This document shows positions 53,280 through 64,000 of a DNA stretch of 64,000 nucleotides, piece by piece. A model generated the notes under the pieces. It searched no databases and was not told where the DNA came from. It saw nothing but the letters and a program-made list of their open reading frames with translations. The DNA is from Simmondsia chinensis (lineage: Eukaryota; Streptophyta; Magnoliopsida; Caryophyllales; Simmondsiaceae): contig JAGTTD010000011.1 in assembly GCA_018398585.1 (NCBI GenBank), positions 10,521,846 through 10,585,845 on the forward strand. Direction: 5' to 3'. The position numbers and the translations under genes are program-made. Every line of letters begins with the position of its first letter. The stretch's first letter is position 1.

Positions 53280-55518
53280 AGCTCTTCCCAAGTTGCATAT
53301 GATTTTCAAATATTGGTCCATTGAATCAACATTTGCTGAACTTCCATTCCTTACTATTGAACTGTGCACGAGTTCAGAATTGCTAAAGGCTCTTGGAGGA
53401 CAATGCCATTTGAAGAAGCAATCGGAGGATGAACTAAGCACTCTACACCAGCAGCAACCTGTTTCTTTAACAAGGATACATGAAAGACAGGGTGAATATT
53501 CGCATCAGGAGGTAGGTCCAAGCGATAAGCCACTGCTCCTAGCTTCTACAGAACCTTATAGGGACCAAAGTAACGAGCACTCAGCTTCAATTCTTGCATA
53601 CTGCCACAGAGGATTGATGGTATGGTTGTAGTTTCATGTACACCATGTCTCCAACTTCAAAATATCACTCAGACCTCTTCTTATCAACAAAGAATTTCAT
53701 TCAAGATTGAGCCAATTGCAAATTGTCTTTCAATTGCTGAACAAGTTGCTTTCTTTGTTGCATAATCTCCTCTACTTCAGCAACATGGGTAACATGACCT
53801 TGAGTTACAACTGGAAAGGGTAGATCATAACCATATAAGGCTTTAAATGGGGTAGCACCCAAAGAAGAGTGATCATGAGTGTTATACCAAAATTTAGCTA
53901 GCGATAGCCATTTGCACCATTGTTTGGGATTGTGAAATTTGTCTTTGATTGTGACAGAATTTAGTTACCTGTAATCAATATACATGTGAGATGTGCCATC
54001 TTTCTTTTTAACTAGGATCATTGGGGAAGCAAATGGACTATGGCTATGCCTAATAAAATTGGTTTTCAAAAGCTTCTCTACTTGTTTTTCATTTTCATTG
54101 TTTTGGGAGTGTAGGTATTTTGTATGGCCTAAGATTGATGGAATTGGAGTTTACCTTGAGAGATATAGCATGATCAACAATTCTTTTTGGTGGTAATGTT
54201 ATTGATTGCTCAAATAGATCCTTAAAGTTATGCAATAACCTACTAATTAAAGGATTAGAATTCACCGTAGCCTCTATAGGTTCTGCACTAAGAGAGAACA
54301 AGTGTCCAATCCATTGAATATCACTCTTATTCAACACTCCTTGCTGCCTCTTGTAGCTCATAATGTGCACGCTACTGATCCACTAAGCCTTGCAACTGAA
54401 CTGGTGCTCCATTCCTCTCGAATGATACTGTCGACTGCACAAAATCAAAGACTATTGGGTTGACGGTTTTCATCCAACCAACCCCCAAAACCATATCATA
54501 ACCTCCCAACTTTAGCACTCTGAAATCATAAGTGAATTGATGACCCTAAATTTCCCAATTGAACTGCTTGTATTTCATCTGAATAAGCATCAAATTTCCA
54601 TCGGCCACAATCATTGCAAGTGGGATGGTTTTGATGAGTTCATGACCCACCAATTTAGCTATCTTAGGATCCAAGAAGCTATGGGTGCTACCACTATCAA
54701 TCAATATCAATAGGGACTTATGATTAGCCACTTCTTTGATTCTAATTGTATTGCGAGTCCCACTTCCTATCAATGCTCGCACTGAAATCTCAGCCTCATC
54801 CTCCTCAACTTCCTCCTACATTTGTTCAACCTGAACATTGTGTTATGATGCCTCTTCATGATCTTCCTCAACTTCTTTGTTACCTATTACTGTCATTAAT
54901 TTTTTGGGGTTGCATTTGTGACCAAAGAAGTATCTTTGGTTAATGCACAACTTATGTGCCTTCTTGTCCTCTAAACTCGAGGGTTTAGGTGCACTAGGTG
55001 CATGCTGCTGCAAAGGAGCAATTGTCCTCCCATTTTGTCCTGATTCAGGTAGACCAAGACCGTTGATTCAAACAACTTGGCCTTCGAGTATGCTTTTAGC
55101 AAAGTGGGAGGATTAATGGCCTTAACTGAATTTTTGATCTTAGGCTTAAGTCCACTAATGAAACTAGAGACATAATAAGCCTCTCTTGCCCTTGGATTAA
55201 TCGACATCATTCTTGCCTTCAAGTTCTCAAATCGAGTCATATAATCTTTGACACTACTGACTTGTGCTACCTTATTGAATTTATCAACTACCTCTCCCGA
55301 ATTTGCCAAGAAATGGAAGGATTGCTCAAAATTAAACTATGAAACCAAACTTCCTGATCACCATGTAAGTAAATGGCTGCCAATTCAATTTTTTGTGACT
55401 CGAGAATAGCATAGAAGCGGAAGTACCTTTCACACCTTCTAATCCAAGATTGAGGTTGTACTACATCAAAGGCATCAATCTCCACTTTAGGTTGGCGAAA
55501 CCCTGAGCTTATGGCCAC
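53280..55518 (-). pseudogene. gypsy G4 gag-pol with RT-integrase deletion
   Basis: From high to low coordinates: gag core (55518-54971, FRQPKVEIDAFDVVQPQSWI, FENLKARMMSINPRAREAYY), a decayed knuckle, protease (54782-54546, LLILIDSGSTHSFLDPK), the start of RT (54370-54095, LSISRLLHNF-type linker, PPKRIVDHAISLKV), then NSVTIKDKF directly joined to HNPKQWCKWLSLAKFWYNTH (about 53960-53900). So RT palm, RNase H and the integrase N-terminus and core are gone. The integrase C-terminal region continues to about 53300. Non-functional and dependent on other elements for movement. Confidence 0.85.
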
Positions 55519-55885
55519 AGCAGTCCTTCTCCTTATTCATCCACTGGTTTAGGAAGTAAAGGATCAGGAGGTCCCTTGATGACTTCTCGTAGGTAAAATG
55601 CTAGCACCAGCAAGGACAGATTGCTATTGATTTGCTCTTGCATTCCATCTCACCAATGTTCTACTTGCTGCTGTGAATGAATCATTTGTTGCTACAGCGA
55701 TTGATGATTATTGCTCATTTCAAGTAGCAGTTATTGCATCTGCTACTACAATTTAGCCAACTGCTCAGCTTGATTTGATCCTGCAGTTGCACCGCCTACC
55801 ATAGTAGTTTGTTTCTTACCCTTGGCCAACTTGATTGGATGCTAAGTAAGCTCGATCGAATGTGATTACAAGCTCTGATACCACT

Positions 55886-56172
55886 TGTTATGATTCAAGA
55901 TAGTCTTGGATCATAACCTGGGAGAGAGAATATGAGATGAGTATTAAAATTGATATGAGAAGAAGAAGATATTTAATATACTTGGATGAGTATTAAAATT
56001 GATGAAACAACTATTTATACTTCACAACTAAGGCGAAAAAAACAATCAAAAGTATCTAAACCCTCTTAACCATAATAATCAACATTCCCTTCAAACCCAC
56101 TTGTGAAGGTAAAGCAATACACAGCCAGCTAAGGAGTTATTACTTAACCAATTTGAATGACAATTCATAACA
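55886..56172 (-). repeat. 5' LTR of gypsy G4
   Basis: 287 bp. Minus-strand TATA box TATAAATAG at 56019-56011. Confidence 0.9.
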
Positions 56173-56177
56173 AAATG

Positions 56178-58045
56178 CCTTACTTGAGTGTGAATCATGT
56201 CGATGGATCTCTACCGGAACATACTGTCACCTATAAAAAAATTTGATGCTAAGACGTACGAATTTGAGAATGATTCATCTGAACCAAACTATCCTGAAAA
56301 TGAAACCCCTGAGCAGGCCTTTAAACCTAAAAGTAAAATTGAAGATACTGAACCTGATGAGTTTCATGATTTAACTAACTACCAATTAACTAGAGATAGG
56401 GAAAGATGTCAAATTAAGGCCTCAGAACGTTATGGTTATGCTAATTGTATCGTGTACACCTTAAACGTGGCATTAGAGTACGAGGAAACTAAACCTCTCT
56501 CATTTGACCAGGCTATTAGAAGGTGCCACTGGAATCATTGGATCAAAGCCATGAAAGAAGAAATAGAATGTTTGAGAAAAAAATTAGACTTTGACCTTAA
56601 TTCCTAGACCTTTAGGAAAAAAGTTAATTGGTAGTAAGTGGGCGTTCAAATTTAAGGAATTGTTTGAGCTTAATGGCGAACCTTAGTATAAGGTGCATTT
56701 AGTTGCTAAGGGGTTCACTCAGCAAGAGGGCATTGACTACAAAGAGATTTTCTCTCCTGTAGTCAAACACACCACTATTCAAATCTTGATAGCCTTGACC
56801 ACTAGCTTTGATATGCCCTTAGAGCAAATGGGTGTTAGAACCGCTTTCTTGCGTGGGGAATTGCAAGAACAAATCATCATGGACCAATCTAAGGGATTTA
56901 TTGAACCTGGTAAAGAGGACAATGTGTGCCTCTTGAAAAATCCCTTAATGGACTGAAACAATCACCTAGGTCATAGTATAGGAAATTTAATAGCTTCATA
57001 TTAGGCATTGGGCTTCAGAGATGCATGCATGACAATTGTTTTTACTACAAGAATCTTGGTTCTAATTGTACTATATTTCTGCTTATCTATGTTGATGACA
57101 TGTTGTTAGCTAGTTCTAAAATCACTAAGCTTAAGTCTGAGTTAAGTAAAAACTTTGACATGAAAGACTTAAGAGAGGCTAGGAAAATTCTTGGCATGGA
57201 GATAAGTAGAGATAAGAGTAAGAAAATTGTTCATTTTTGTCAGAGTCATTGACTTGAAAAGGTATTAGTAAGTTTTAACATGAGTGATGCTAAACCTACT
57301 AATATGCCTATGCCTACTCACATGACATTTTCTATTGTTCATTACCCTTCTAATGATGTTGAAAAAGATGAAATGTCAAAAGTCCCTTATGCTAATGCAA
57401 TAGGATCCATCATGTATGCTATGACTTGTACTAGATCGGACTCAACATGTACTACGAGTGTCCTATCTAGGTTTATGGTGAATCTTGGAAAAGCTCATTG
57501 GTTAGGAGTCAATTAGCTCCTAAGATACATAAAGGGAACAACGAACCTAAACATAACCTATGGTCTAAACTATGCTAACTAGGACCTTATAGGATAATTG
57601 GACACAGATTATGGGTGGAGATATAGATAGGAGAAAATCTACTACAGCTTACATTTTAAGCCTAAATGGTGGAGTTATAAGTTAGAAATCTAGACTTTAG
57701 TCTGTAACTGCCTTGTCCACAACTAACGTTGAATTTCTAGCTTTGACTGAGGCCATGACAGAAGCCGTGTGTTTAAGTGGACTCTTATATGAACTTCTAG
57801 TTACGACTAACACACCTATAGTTTACTCTGATAGTCAGTCAAGAATTGCCTTGATTAAGAATCGTGTTTTCCATGACCGGACCGAACACATTTTTGTAAG
57901 GAGAAATTCTATAAAGAACTTGATGGATGAAGAGCATGTTGATCTATAGAAAATTAGCACGGATGACAATCCTGCCGATATGGGGACGAAAGTAGTTAGC
58001 CTGAACAAGTTGATAAAGTGTATCAACTTGGTCCAAGCCAACTAA
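56178..58045 (+). pseudogene. copia D RT-RNase H
   Basis: Resumes after G4. An acidic linker (56197-56607), then RT (HLVAKGFTQQEGIDYKEIFS, MGVRTAFLRGELQEQIIM), catalytic YVDDM at about 57089-57103, the conserved KNFDMKDLREARKILGMEI, then RNase H (57280-57516, YANAIGSIMYAMTCTRSD; 57713-57949, STTNVEFLALTEAMTEAV and YSDSQSRIALIKN). Several stops separate the pieces. Confidence 0.85.
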
Positions 58046-58130
58046 AATTCTGGATAATCGAGGATTCAAATTACCCCTATCACTAGAGAAAGACTAGCAA
58101 TTAATATATATCTTGACCAAGGTGGAGAAT

Positions 58131-58622
58131 TGCTGAATATCAGTCTATTATATTAATTGTTTATGTTTTTTGAAAATAAAACATGTATTTAATTTGGGAT
58201 AAATCCACTATTGAATATAAATACAAGTAATATATTTATATAAGTTAAAATATACCGCTAATTTATTTATTTATTTATCTATTTATTTTTTGCTAAGAAA
58301 AATTATGGCCTAATAGTTTTTAAAATTAATTGATTTGAATCTTTTAACCCTTGGGTTTGTTCCTTGGATTTGATTTCCAAAGGTGTGGTCCCCCACCCAT
58401 GCAAAGATTTGTCAAGATTTCCTTTTTTTTTTTTCTTTTAACCAGTGATTTTGTTAAATAGCTAAAATAATTGCTTTGGGTATTTAATAAATAACTCTTC
58501 TTCTCCAAGTAGGTAAGAGGCTCAACCAAAACAAGAGAAAACCCTAAAAATTAGGGCTTTCACCATTTACTAGAAAAAAGGCATCCTCTTCATTCTTTGG
58601 CTCAGTTCCAGCATCAGTGATG
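58131..58622 (+). repeat. 3' LTR of copia D, truncated
   Basis: Starts TGCTGAATATCAG after a purine-rich AAGGTGGAGAAT and aligns with 50124 onward (AATAAATCCACTATTGAATAT-type block, CATCCTCTTCATTCTTTGGC). It breaks off at TCAGTGATG, about 300 bp short of a complete LTR, where copia E begins. Confidence 0.85.
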
Positions 58623-58636
58623 TGTTGGAATTGGTG

Positions 58637-60514
58637 TGTTGGAAAAACCTAATTAGTTACTTTTAAATAATAAATAAATGAAATTGTTTTATTTTTTTAT
58701 TATTTGTTTATGTTTTACGAGTGAAACATGCGTGTGATTGTCTTCTAAAACATTCCATGAGATGGACGTAGTCCAAGATGACATGTCGAGTTTGGTTTGA
58801 GTGGTCAATGAGGTTGACCCATATAAACTTAAATCAAATTAGTGATGAGTTGTCAAAATATAGGTTCGTAGTCGGTGATGAGTTTGGACAACTTATTTGA
58901 TACAACTATAATACAATACTTTAGATGGCTTGTCTTGGTCATGTGGATAGGGATCCAAAAGTATGATGTTCGTGTTGTCTGTATGATTGGAACACTGAGC
59001 AGGACCACCTGAATTATTTGTTCCTTAACTATTATCAGAAATAATTAATTCTGTATGATGAAAACACTAAATCTTAGAAATAATATGAACTTGTGCATGG
59101 ATTTTTTGTTGCTTTGATGTACTAAAAGGATTAGTCAAAGTGCGTTGACTTAAATCTTATATGCATTGGGTAATGGCACGAAATATAGCGGGAATAGTTG
59201 TTTTACGCAGAAACTATAGTCTTGTACAAAATAAAGATGTCCCCTTAGTTGATTTGCAAGCATACGAATAGATTCGAGAATCTTTGGCCAAATTATTCTA
59301 TATGTTTGACATTTGGAATTAATATGGAAATTATTTCTGTATTGTTGAATTGGTCTAGAAGGGTGTGTCAGGAACTATGGTGAGAGATGTGAAAAAAGTA
59401 ATGATGGCAGTTAAAATTACTTTTGCTCACGGATATCTAATAAATGGGTTAATTGTTGTAATAAAAGTTATTAGAGAATTTCTTGAGTTAATATATTTAA
59501 CTCTAGAGTGCAGTAAAACTTATTTAGTGGAATTAAGTTTAACTAAATGGTAATCAAATGTTATTATGAGATAATAATTAGATTTGATCTATTTTGAGCC
59601 AGAGTTAGATTGTCCTTAAGGTCCCTTTACAAGCATCAACTTAAGCACTGTTTGAAAATATTATAAGAAAATAAATTCGTGACATAGATTATTTATTTAT
59701 GAGATAAATAAATTTTTATGCTAAACATATATTCATGAGATGAATATTTAATACTACAAGTTATATTATGGTTTAAACAAAAACGAAAATGGGAAAAGTT
59801 GCACGTAAACAGGCTCACGATCCGCACATACTCAGAGCATCGCGCTGTGAGAGGTGGGGTAGCTATCCATGGCTTTGGCCGCGGACGAATCCTATTGTGC
59901 CATGTGGTGCATTTAAGAGGCAAAAATAAGCTGCTTCTCTGCTATAAATATGTGTATTTATCTGTGAGATTTATTGATTTATAGATTTTTATATTTTTAG
60001 AACCTGGTTTTCTCCCCCAATGACTAGACCCTAAATTTGTTTTAGGGTTTTTCTAAATTATTGTTTAGTATAATTTTTCTAAAAAATTATTTCACTGAAA
60101 GATCGAAGGAAACTTTTTGTTCCGAAATTTTCTAAAGTTAAATATTTTGGGAGCCCACACTCTTGGTCCTTGAAGATGTCATTGTGAAGAAGATCTTGAA
60201 GTGTCAAGAAATCTTCTACCAATTGTAGATCTTCAAGTTGGAATCAGGATTCGTGCTTCAGTTATGTCTAACTAAATATATGATATTTAATTTGTTTTCC
60301 TTTATTTCGTTTACTCTATATACTACGGTTATATTTATTTTACTCGATGTTTTTTTGTATGTCATATTATGAACCTATTAGAATAAGAACCAGATCTAAT
60401 TAAATGGTTTAATTATGTTAGAACTTTATATTTAAAATTAAGAAATTTAAATTGATTTTTTGATGCACCAGCTCAAGCCAATCTAAGGAAATTTTTTTAA
60501 ATATATTCCCAACA
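58637..60514 (+). repeat. 5' LTR of copia E, with PBS
   Basis: 1,878 bp, TGTTGG...CCCAACA with perfect six-base inverted ends. TATA box TATAAATA at 59943-59950. It is followed by the PBS ATTGGTATCAGAGCC (60515-60529), initiator-Met type. It aligns with the copia A LTR in several blocks (GACTTGTGCATGGA-type text, GGGAGCCCAC). Confidence 0.85.
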
Positions 60515-60529
60515 ATTGGTATCAGAGCC

Positions 60530-62780
60530 AACTTTGAATATGTTCATGATTGACATTAAAAATATTAGGCTCGATAAAATTGGAGTATGTAGAGTTACGA
60601 AAATATAAAATTGGAAATTTCATTAAAAGAAAACGACAACCTTGAATATTGCTGTTAAAGAGTTCAATAACAAGATTGAAGGTTCATTAAAGTTTTAAAT
60701 TGTTTAAAATTTTAGATGAGTCATGATTCAATCAAGAAGCGTAATTCTAAATTGAATCTAATGAGATTATATATTCACGGAGTTGAATGATTTTGATTAT
60801 TAATCTAATGTGATTAGATTTTTAACTAAGGTGTGAAATATATTTTATGATAATCCAAAACAAATAATATCTAATAGGATTAGATATTTGGTTTTCGATC
60901 TAATGAAATTAAGATCAAATTTAATTAATCAGTTATTTAATAAAAAATTAAATTAAAAAATGGGTGGGCACGTACCAATTTTATTAAATTTTTTTAAATT
61001 TAATTATTTTAATACAATAAATAAATAAATAATTAATAAGGATAATATCCTAATTAAGATTATACGATAATCTTTCTAAAAGTGTTTTAGAAAGATCTTT
61101 TATTGTTCTAACCTCTAGGCCTTAAGAGTTGTTATTTAAATTATTTGATAACAGGTTACTTATTAGATTTTAGTTCACATGTTCAATGTTATTTAAATGA
61201 GTTAAATATCATGTATGATGTGAATAAAGTAATAAGGCCATGCAACTTGGTAAAATATTTGATTTCGTGGAGTGGGAAATTTTTTTAAAATTGGTCAAGT
61301 ATGATTAGATAATTCAAAAGTTGATATATTTGAAATGAAAATTCCCATCATATATCTAATAAAATTAGATGACATAGGTTGGATAATTAAAGGAACCTTA
61401 TTGAATTAGGATTTTATTTAAGTGTTGAAAAAAATTTAGAATATAATTCTAATTATTGATTATGAGATAATCAAACTTAAATGAATGATCCACCATTCAA
61501 AATATCAAGTGGGAGCGAGGTATAGGAGTTGTTTCCTGATGGTCTTCCTTGCCAGTCTAATAGTATAGTGGATAAGCGCTACTGCCCAAGGAGGGCATTT
61601 GTTCGTGGAATACGGGGTTAGACTTCTTTATAATAAATAGAGGTAAGGGAAAGCAAATGCAACCACGCTAATGTGGTGTATCTTGTTTACTTGTACAAAT
61701 GTCTAGGTAATACACTTGACTAGGGTAGTATATTAGTCTCTTAGAGAGCATTATGATACTGTCTTAGAGACTGAGGAAGAAATGGTGAGTTGATTATGTT
61801 TAGAAAACATATCAATTGAGAATAGTTCTCATTTTACTGATAATTCGTTACGTCTCTCCCCCATGCGGCATCAAGTAGAGTGGTTAGCTCATCGTTGCAC
61901 ACATACAAAGAATGGTTAGGTGGATTCCATGCTTTGTTCGTTTGCTAAAATTATTAAAAGGTTCACAAGCCTCAAAATATCAAGTGGGAGTGAGCTTCTA
62001 AGTGAATGCTCATGGCCTCCGTTACTGATCTAGCAGTGTACTAGGTGGGACCGACTCCATAAGGAGAGCATTCATTTTTAGAATGCAAGGTTCGATCTCT
62101 TATGATAGACTAAAGTGCACGAAAAACGGGTGCAACCATGATAACCTGGAGTACTTTGTGGACTTCTATGGATGTCGAGGTTGCAGTATACACTTAACTA
62201 TGGTCTATAGTAGCCTTCCCGAGGAGCTCTTTTGTATGGCCTAAGAGGCTGGGGGTAGAATGGTGTGTTAAATATGCATAGTAAAGAGTTCACAAGAAAA
62301 CACATTTATTGAGAAATTTTCTCACCGTTCTGATATCTCAATTTGGCCTCACCGATAGGGAGTTTTGGATAGTTCAGTTGGGTCACCATGACATACACGT
62401 AAGTGTCGGATTGTGAACTCCAAACTTTGATGGTTTGCTAAAAGTAAGAAAGTAATCTTGTATGTTATATGACTTGTTTACATTTTTGGTTTTTAGACTG
62501 ATTGTTATCTTATGCATTGCGATCAATACTGGCATGTATGTTACTTGTCTATTCTATTACGCTCACTATGATATGATATGTCTTAGTACATGTAGAGCAT
62601 TTAAAGATGCTCAGAGTTCTCTAGGTTGCTTCTAGTATATAAGTTGAAAAGAATGTTTACAATGTTAGAATAGACTAAAGAGTTACATAACTTCAAGTTT
62701 CGAACATTATATGTCGAACTTATTCTAGTTCTTGATGCTTGAATTGTCAACTATAGTAGGGATAATAAAAAAATTGATAG
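60530..62780 (+). other. long non-coding leader of copia E
   Basis: About 2.2 kb between PBS and gag with no long frame. The first kilobase is AT-rich. 61495-62460 is a diverged tandem duplication whose two units both open with AAAATATCAAGTGGGAG. Confidence 0.6.
61495..62460 (+). repeat. diverged tandem duplication in copia E leader
   Basis: Unit 1 is about 61497-61972 and unit 2 about 61973-62460. Shared landmarks in order: AAAATATCAAGTGGGAG, a GGAGRGCATT segment, GTGCAACCA/ATGCAACCACG with GATAACC/GCTAATG, CACTTRACTA, CTNAGAGGCTG/CTTAGAGACTGAGG and a closing ACACATTTATTGAGAA / ACATATCAATTGAGAA. Similarity is moderate, so this is an old duplication. Confidence 0.5.
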
Positions 62781-62789
62781 AAGTGTTTG

Positions 62790-63240
62790 ATTAGAGAACT
62801 AGTGGCATGAGCTAATGAGAAAGATGATAGACACAAGATCACGTTATGAAAGTTCAGTTCAACAGCGCATCAATGATGATGGCTCATCTAATTGAACTAA
62901 AATTCTTGATGCAAATATTAATAGCCAATCTCAACAGGATATGATCCTGACTTGCCTATCAGGGGCTTTCATTCGGTTTATGCTAGATACATTGAGTATT
63001 AGAGATTGCTCATTTTCTGAACTGATGAAAGTATAGTTTGAGAGAAAAGTTGTCATGAGAACTAAGGGAAGAGTCCACTTAGTGTAAACATCTATCTTAG
63101 GAACTAGGAACCTCTAGAGGTAAAATAAAACATGAGACAAAATAGTTCTCGCTCTTTTATAATAGAACTAGACTTTAAAAGAAATTGCCTAGTGACTTAG
63201 ATACTGTTGTTGCCAAGACCGAAGCCAACATGGTAGGGTA
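62790..63240 (+). pseudogene. copia E gag
   Basis: Reads KMMAHLIELKILDANINSQ, then QDMILTCLSGAFIRFML (about 62868-62990), the conserved middle of a copia gag, with a stop after ELMKV and more beyond. The C-terminal knuckle and the protease are not recognisable before the pre-integrase block at 63600. Confidence 0.65.
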
Positions 63241-63599
63241 TTTGATATTCTGTCTCCTCTAGTTGTGACTAGTAGGTAGTTCACTAGTGTTCTGGTGAGT
63301 GGGTTTTTAGTAAGGGCATCAAGAGATAATAGTTTAAGTCATAGAATGTAGTTTTTAATTTGAGTAACTATCTTAATGTACTTTAGAAATTTGATTTCTA
63401 CCCACTATTTGTTTTCAAATAGTTTTTTTGGTTGTTTTTTAGAAAAATAGCCTGATAGTTATATAAATAAAATGTTTATTTAAAAGGTACATTGGTAGAG
63501 AGTTGACTTATTTTAATCAAAATTATGTTAATGGAGATTTATTAGTCTAATACAAGCAAGGCTGTGTAATCATATAAAAGAAAAATTTTCGGAAGCCAT

Positions 63600-64000
63600 A
63601 TAGCTTTCAAGTAGCATTTGATCTTAAGTCACATTAATTTAGTATGATTCAAAGACTAGTTTGATATGTATTATGCTATAATTAAAATGATAAGCAGTAT
63701 GGGAATCAAATTTGAATGAATGGTGACTGAAAGAGCCTTTAAGGGTCAAGGCAGTATAGCCACTAAGTTGCTAGAACTTATTCATAAAATATTTATGGAT
63801 TACTAAAAGTTCAAGTGAGCACAAGTGATGAGTATTTCAGAAAATGTTTATGAATGACTACTCAATTAGTTAATATATGGATATGCCTATGAAGACTGAA
63901 GTCTTGAATCCTTTGAAAAGTTCAAAGAATTAAAAGCTAAAGTTGGGATTAGTTAGGTAATTATATCAAGTCACTTTGATTAGATCAAAGTGGTGATTTC
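63600..64000 (+). pseudogene. copia E GAG-pre-integrase/integrase start
   Basis: Decayed homologue of copia A 95-475: LSHINL-type text at 63628-63645, ERAFKGQGSIATKLLELIH at about 63730-63785, then integrase beginnings. Interrupted by stops and cut by the window end. Confidence 0.65.

Larger units (their letters stand above)
52930..56172 (-). mobile_element. Ty3/gypsy element G4, internally deleted
   Basis: Minus-strand element of 3,243 bp with LTRs 52930-53210 (281 bp) and 55886-56172 (287 bp) and a perfect TSD AAATG (52925-52929 and 56173-56177). PBS (plus strand AGCTCTGATACCACT, 55871-55885) and C-rich polypurine complement (53214-53220) are present. It is about 2 kb shorter than G1-G3 because the middle of pol is missing. 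Confidence 0.9.
50124..58622 (+). mobile_element. Ty1/copia element D, split by G4 and cut by copia E
   Basis: 5' LTR 50124-50934, PBS, gag, protease, integrase, RT, RNase H, polypurine tract, and a 3' LTR starting at 58131 that loses homology at about 58622 where copia E begins. The coding region resumes after gypsy G4. Similar to TNT1-94/Tork-type copia polyproteins. Not functional because of stops, the insertion and the truncated LTR. Confidence 0.88.
58637..64000 (+). mobile_element. Ty1/copia element E, 5' half
   Basis: 5' LTR, PBS, a long leader, decayed gag and a GAG-pre-integrase region, running off the window. It is inserted in the 3' LTR of copia D. Same family and orientation as copia A: 63620-64000 aligns with about 95-475 (AAGTCACATTAATTT, CACTTTGATTAGATC). 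The exact start may instead be the TGTTGG at 58623. Confidence 0.82.

Noticed and set aside
58250..58290. Microsatellite (TTTA)n as a distinct feature
   Set aside because: A short, imperfect run inside the copia D 3' LTR; not separately meaningful.

Overview
The window is plant nuclear DNA, most likely from a eudicot. The evidence is one intron-containing lignin-pathway gene of angiosperm type, Ty1/copia and Ty3/gypsy LTR retrotransposons with initiator-tRNA-Met primer sites, tRNA-derived SINEs, hAT-like miniature elements and AT-rich intergenic DNA. Only one host protein gene is supported: a hydroxycinnamoyl-CoA shikimate/quinate hydroxycinnamoyltransferase (HCT). Its coding exons are 42763-43170 and 48363-49250, split by a 5.2 kb intron. 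Nearly everything else is retrotransposon, mostly decayed.

Layout. 1-4290: 3' half of a decayed copia element (A) with its 3' LTR. 4291-8325: minus-strand Tat-lineage gypsy remnant (gag plus 5' LTR). 8326-13063: decayed copia pol (B), interrupted by a 5S-derived SINE, followed by its LTR. 13064-18799: nearly intact minus-strand chromovirus-type gypsy (G2), target-site duplication (TSD) TAATG. 18800-38400: a nest. A copia element (C) is interrupted by a gag-only Tat derivative (LTRs 19620-21021 and 33806-35164). That is interrupted by gypsy G1 (21281-31811, TSD CATCC), which is interrupted by gypsy G3 (23279-28473, TSD CATTG). 38400-41000: poly(C) tract and repeat-rich intergenic DNA. 41000-49400: HCT with AC-element promoter motifs, a probable leader intron, and a large intron holding a complete 5S-headed SINE with a 15 bp TSD, hAT-like elements and tRNA-like repeats. 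49634-49964: a lone LTR with primer site. 50124-58622: copia element D, interrupted by internally deleted gypsy G4 (52930-56172, TSD AAATG) and cut off in its 3' LTR by copia E. 58637-64000: 5' LTR, long leader, gag and pre-integrase region of copia E, the same family as copia A.

Insertion order can be read from the sequence. Inner elements keep matching 5 bp TSDs, host-element reading frames resume after each insertion, and LTR divergence counted by eye is lower in the inner element (G3 about 17/298) than in its host (G1 about 28/354). G2, with about 15/400, is the youngest. The HCT gene appears intact and would supply p-coumaroyl shikimate/quinate to the lignin and chlorogenate branch. The most unusual item is the 5S-rRNA-headed SINE family (two copies) joined to an Au/TS-type SINE 3' region with a TTG tail. 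No CRISPR, bacterial or viral gene system is present. All comparisons are from reading the sequence and from memory of the families; no alignment or database search was run.
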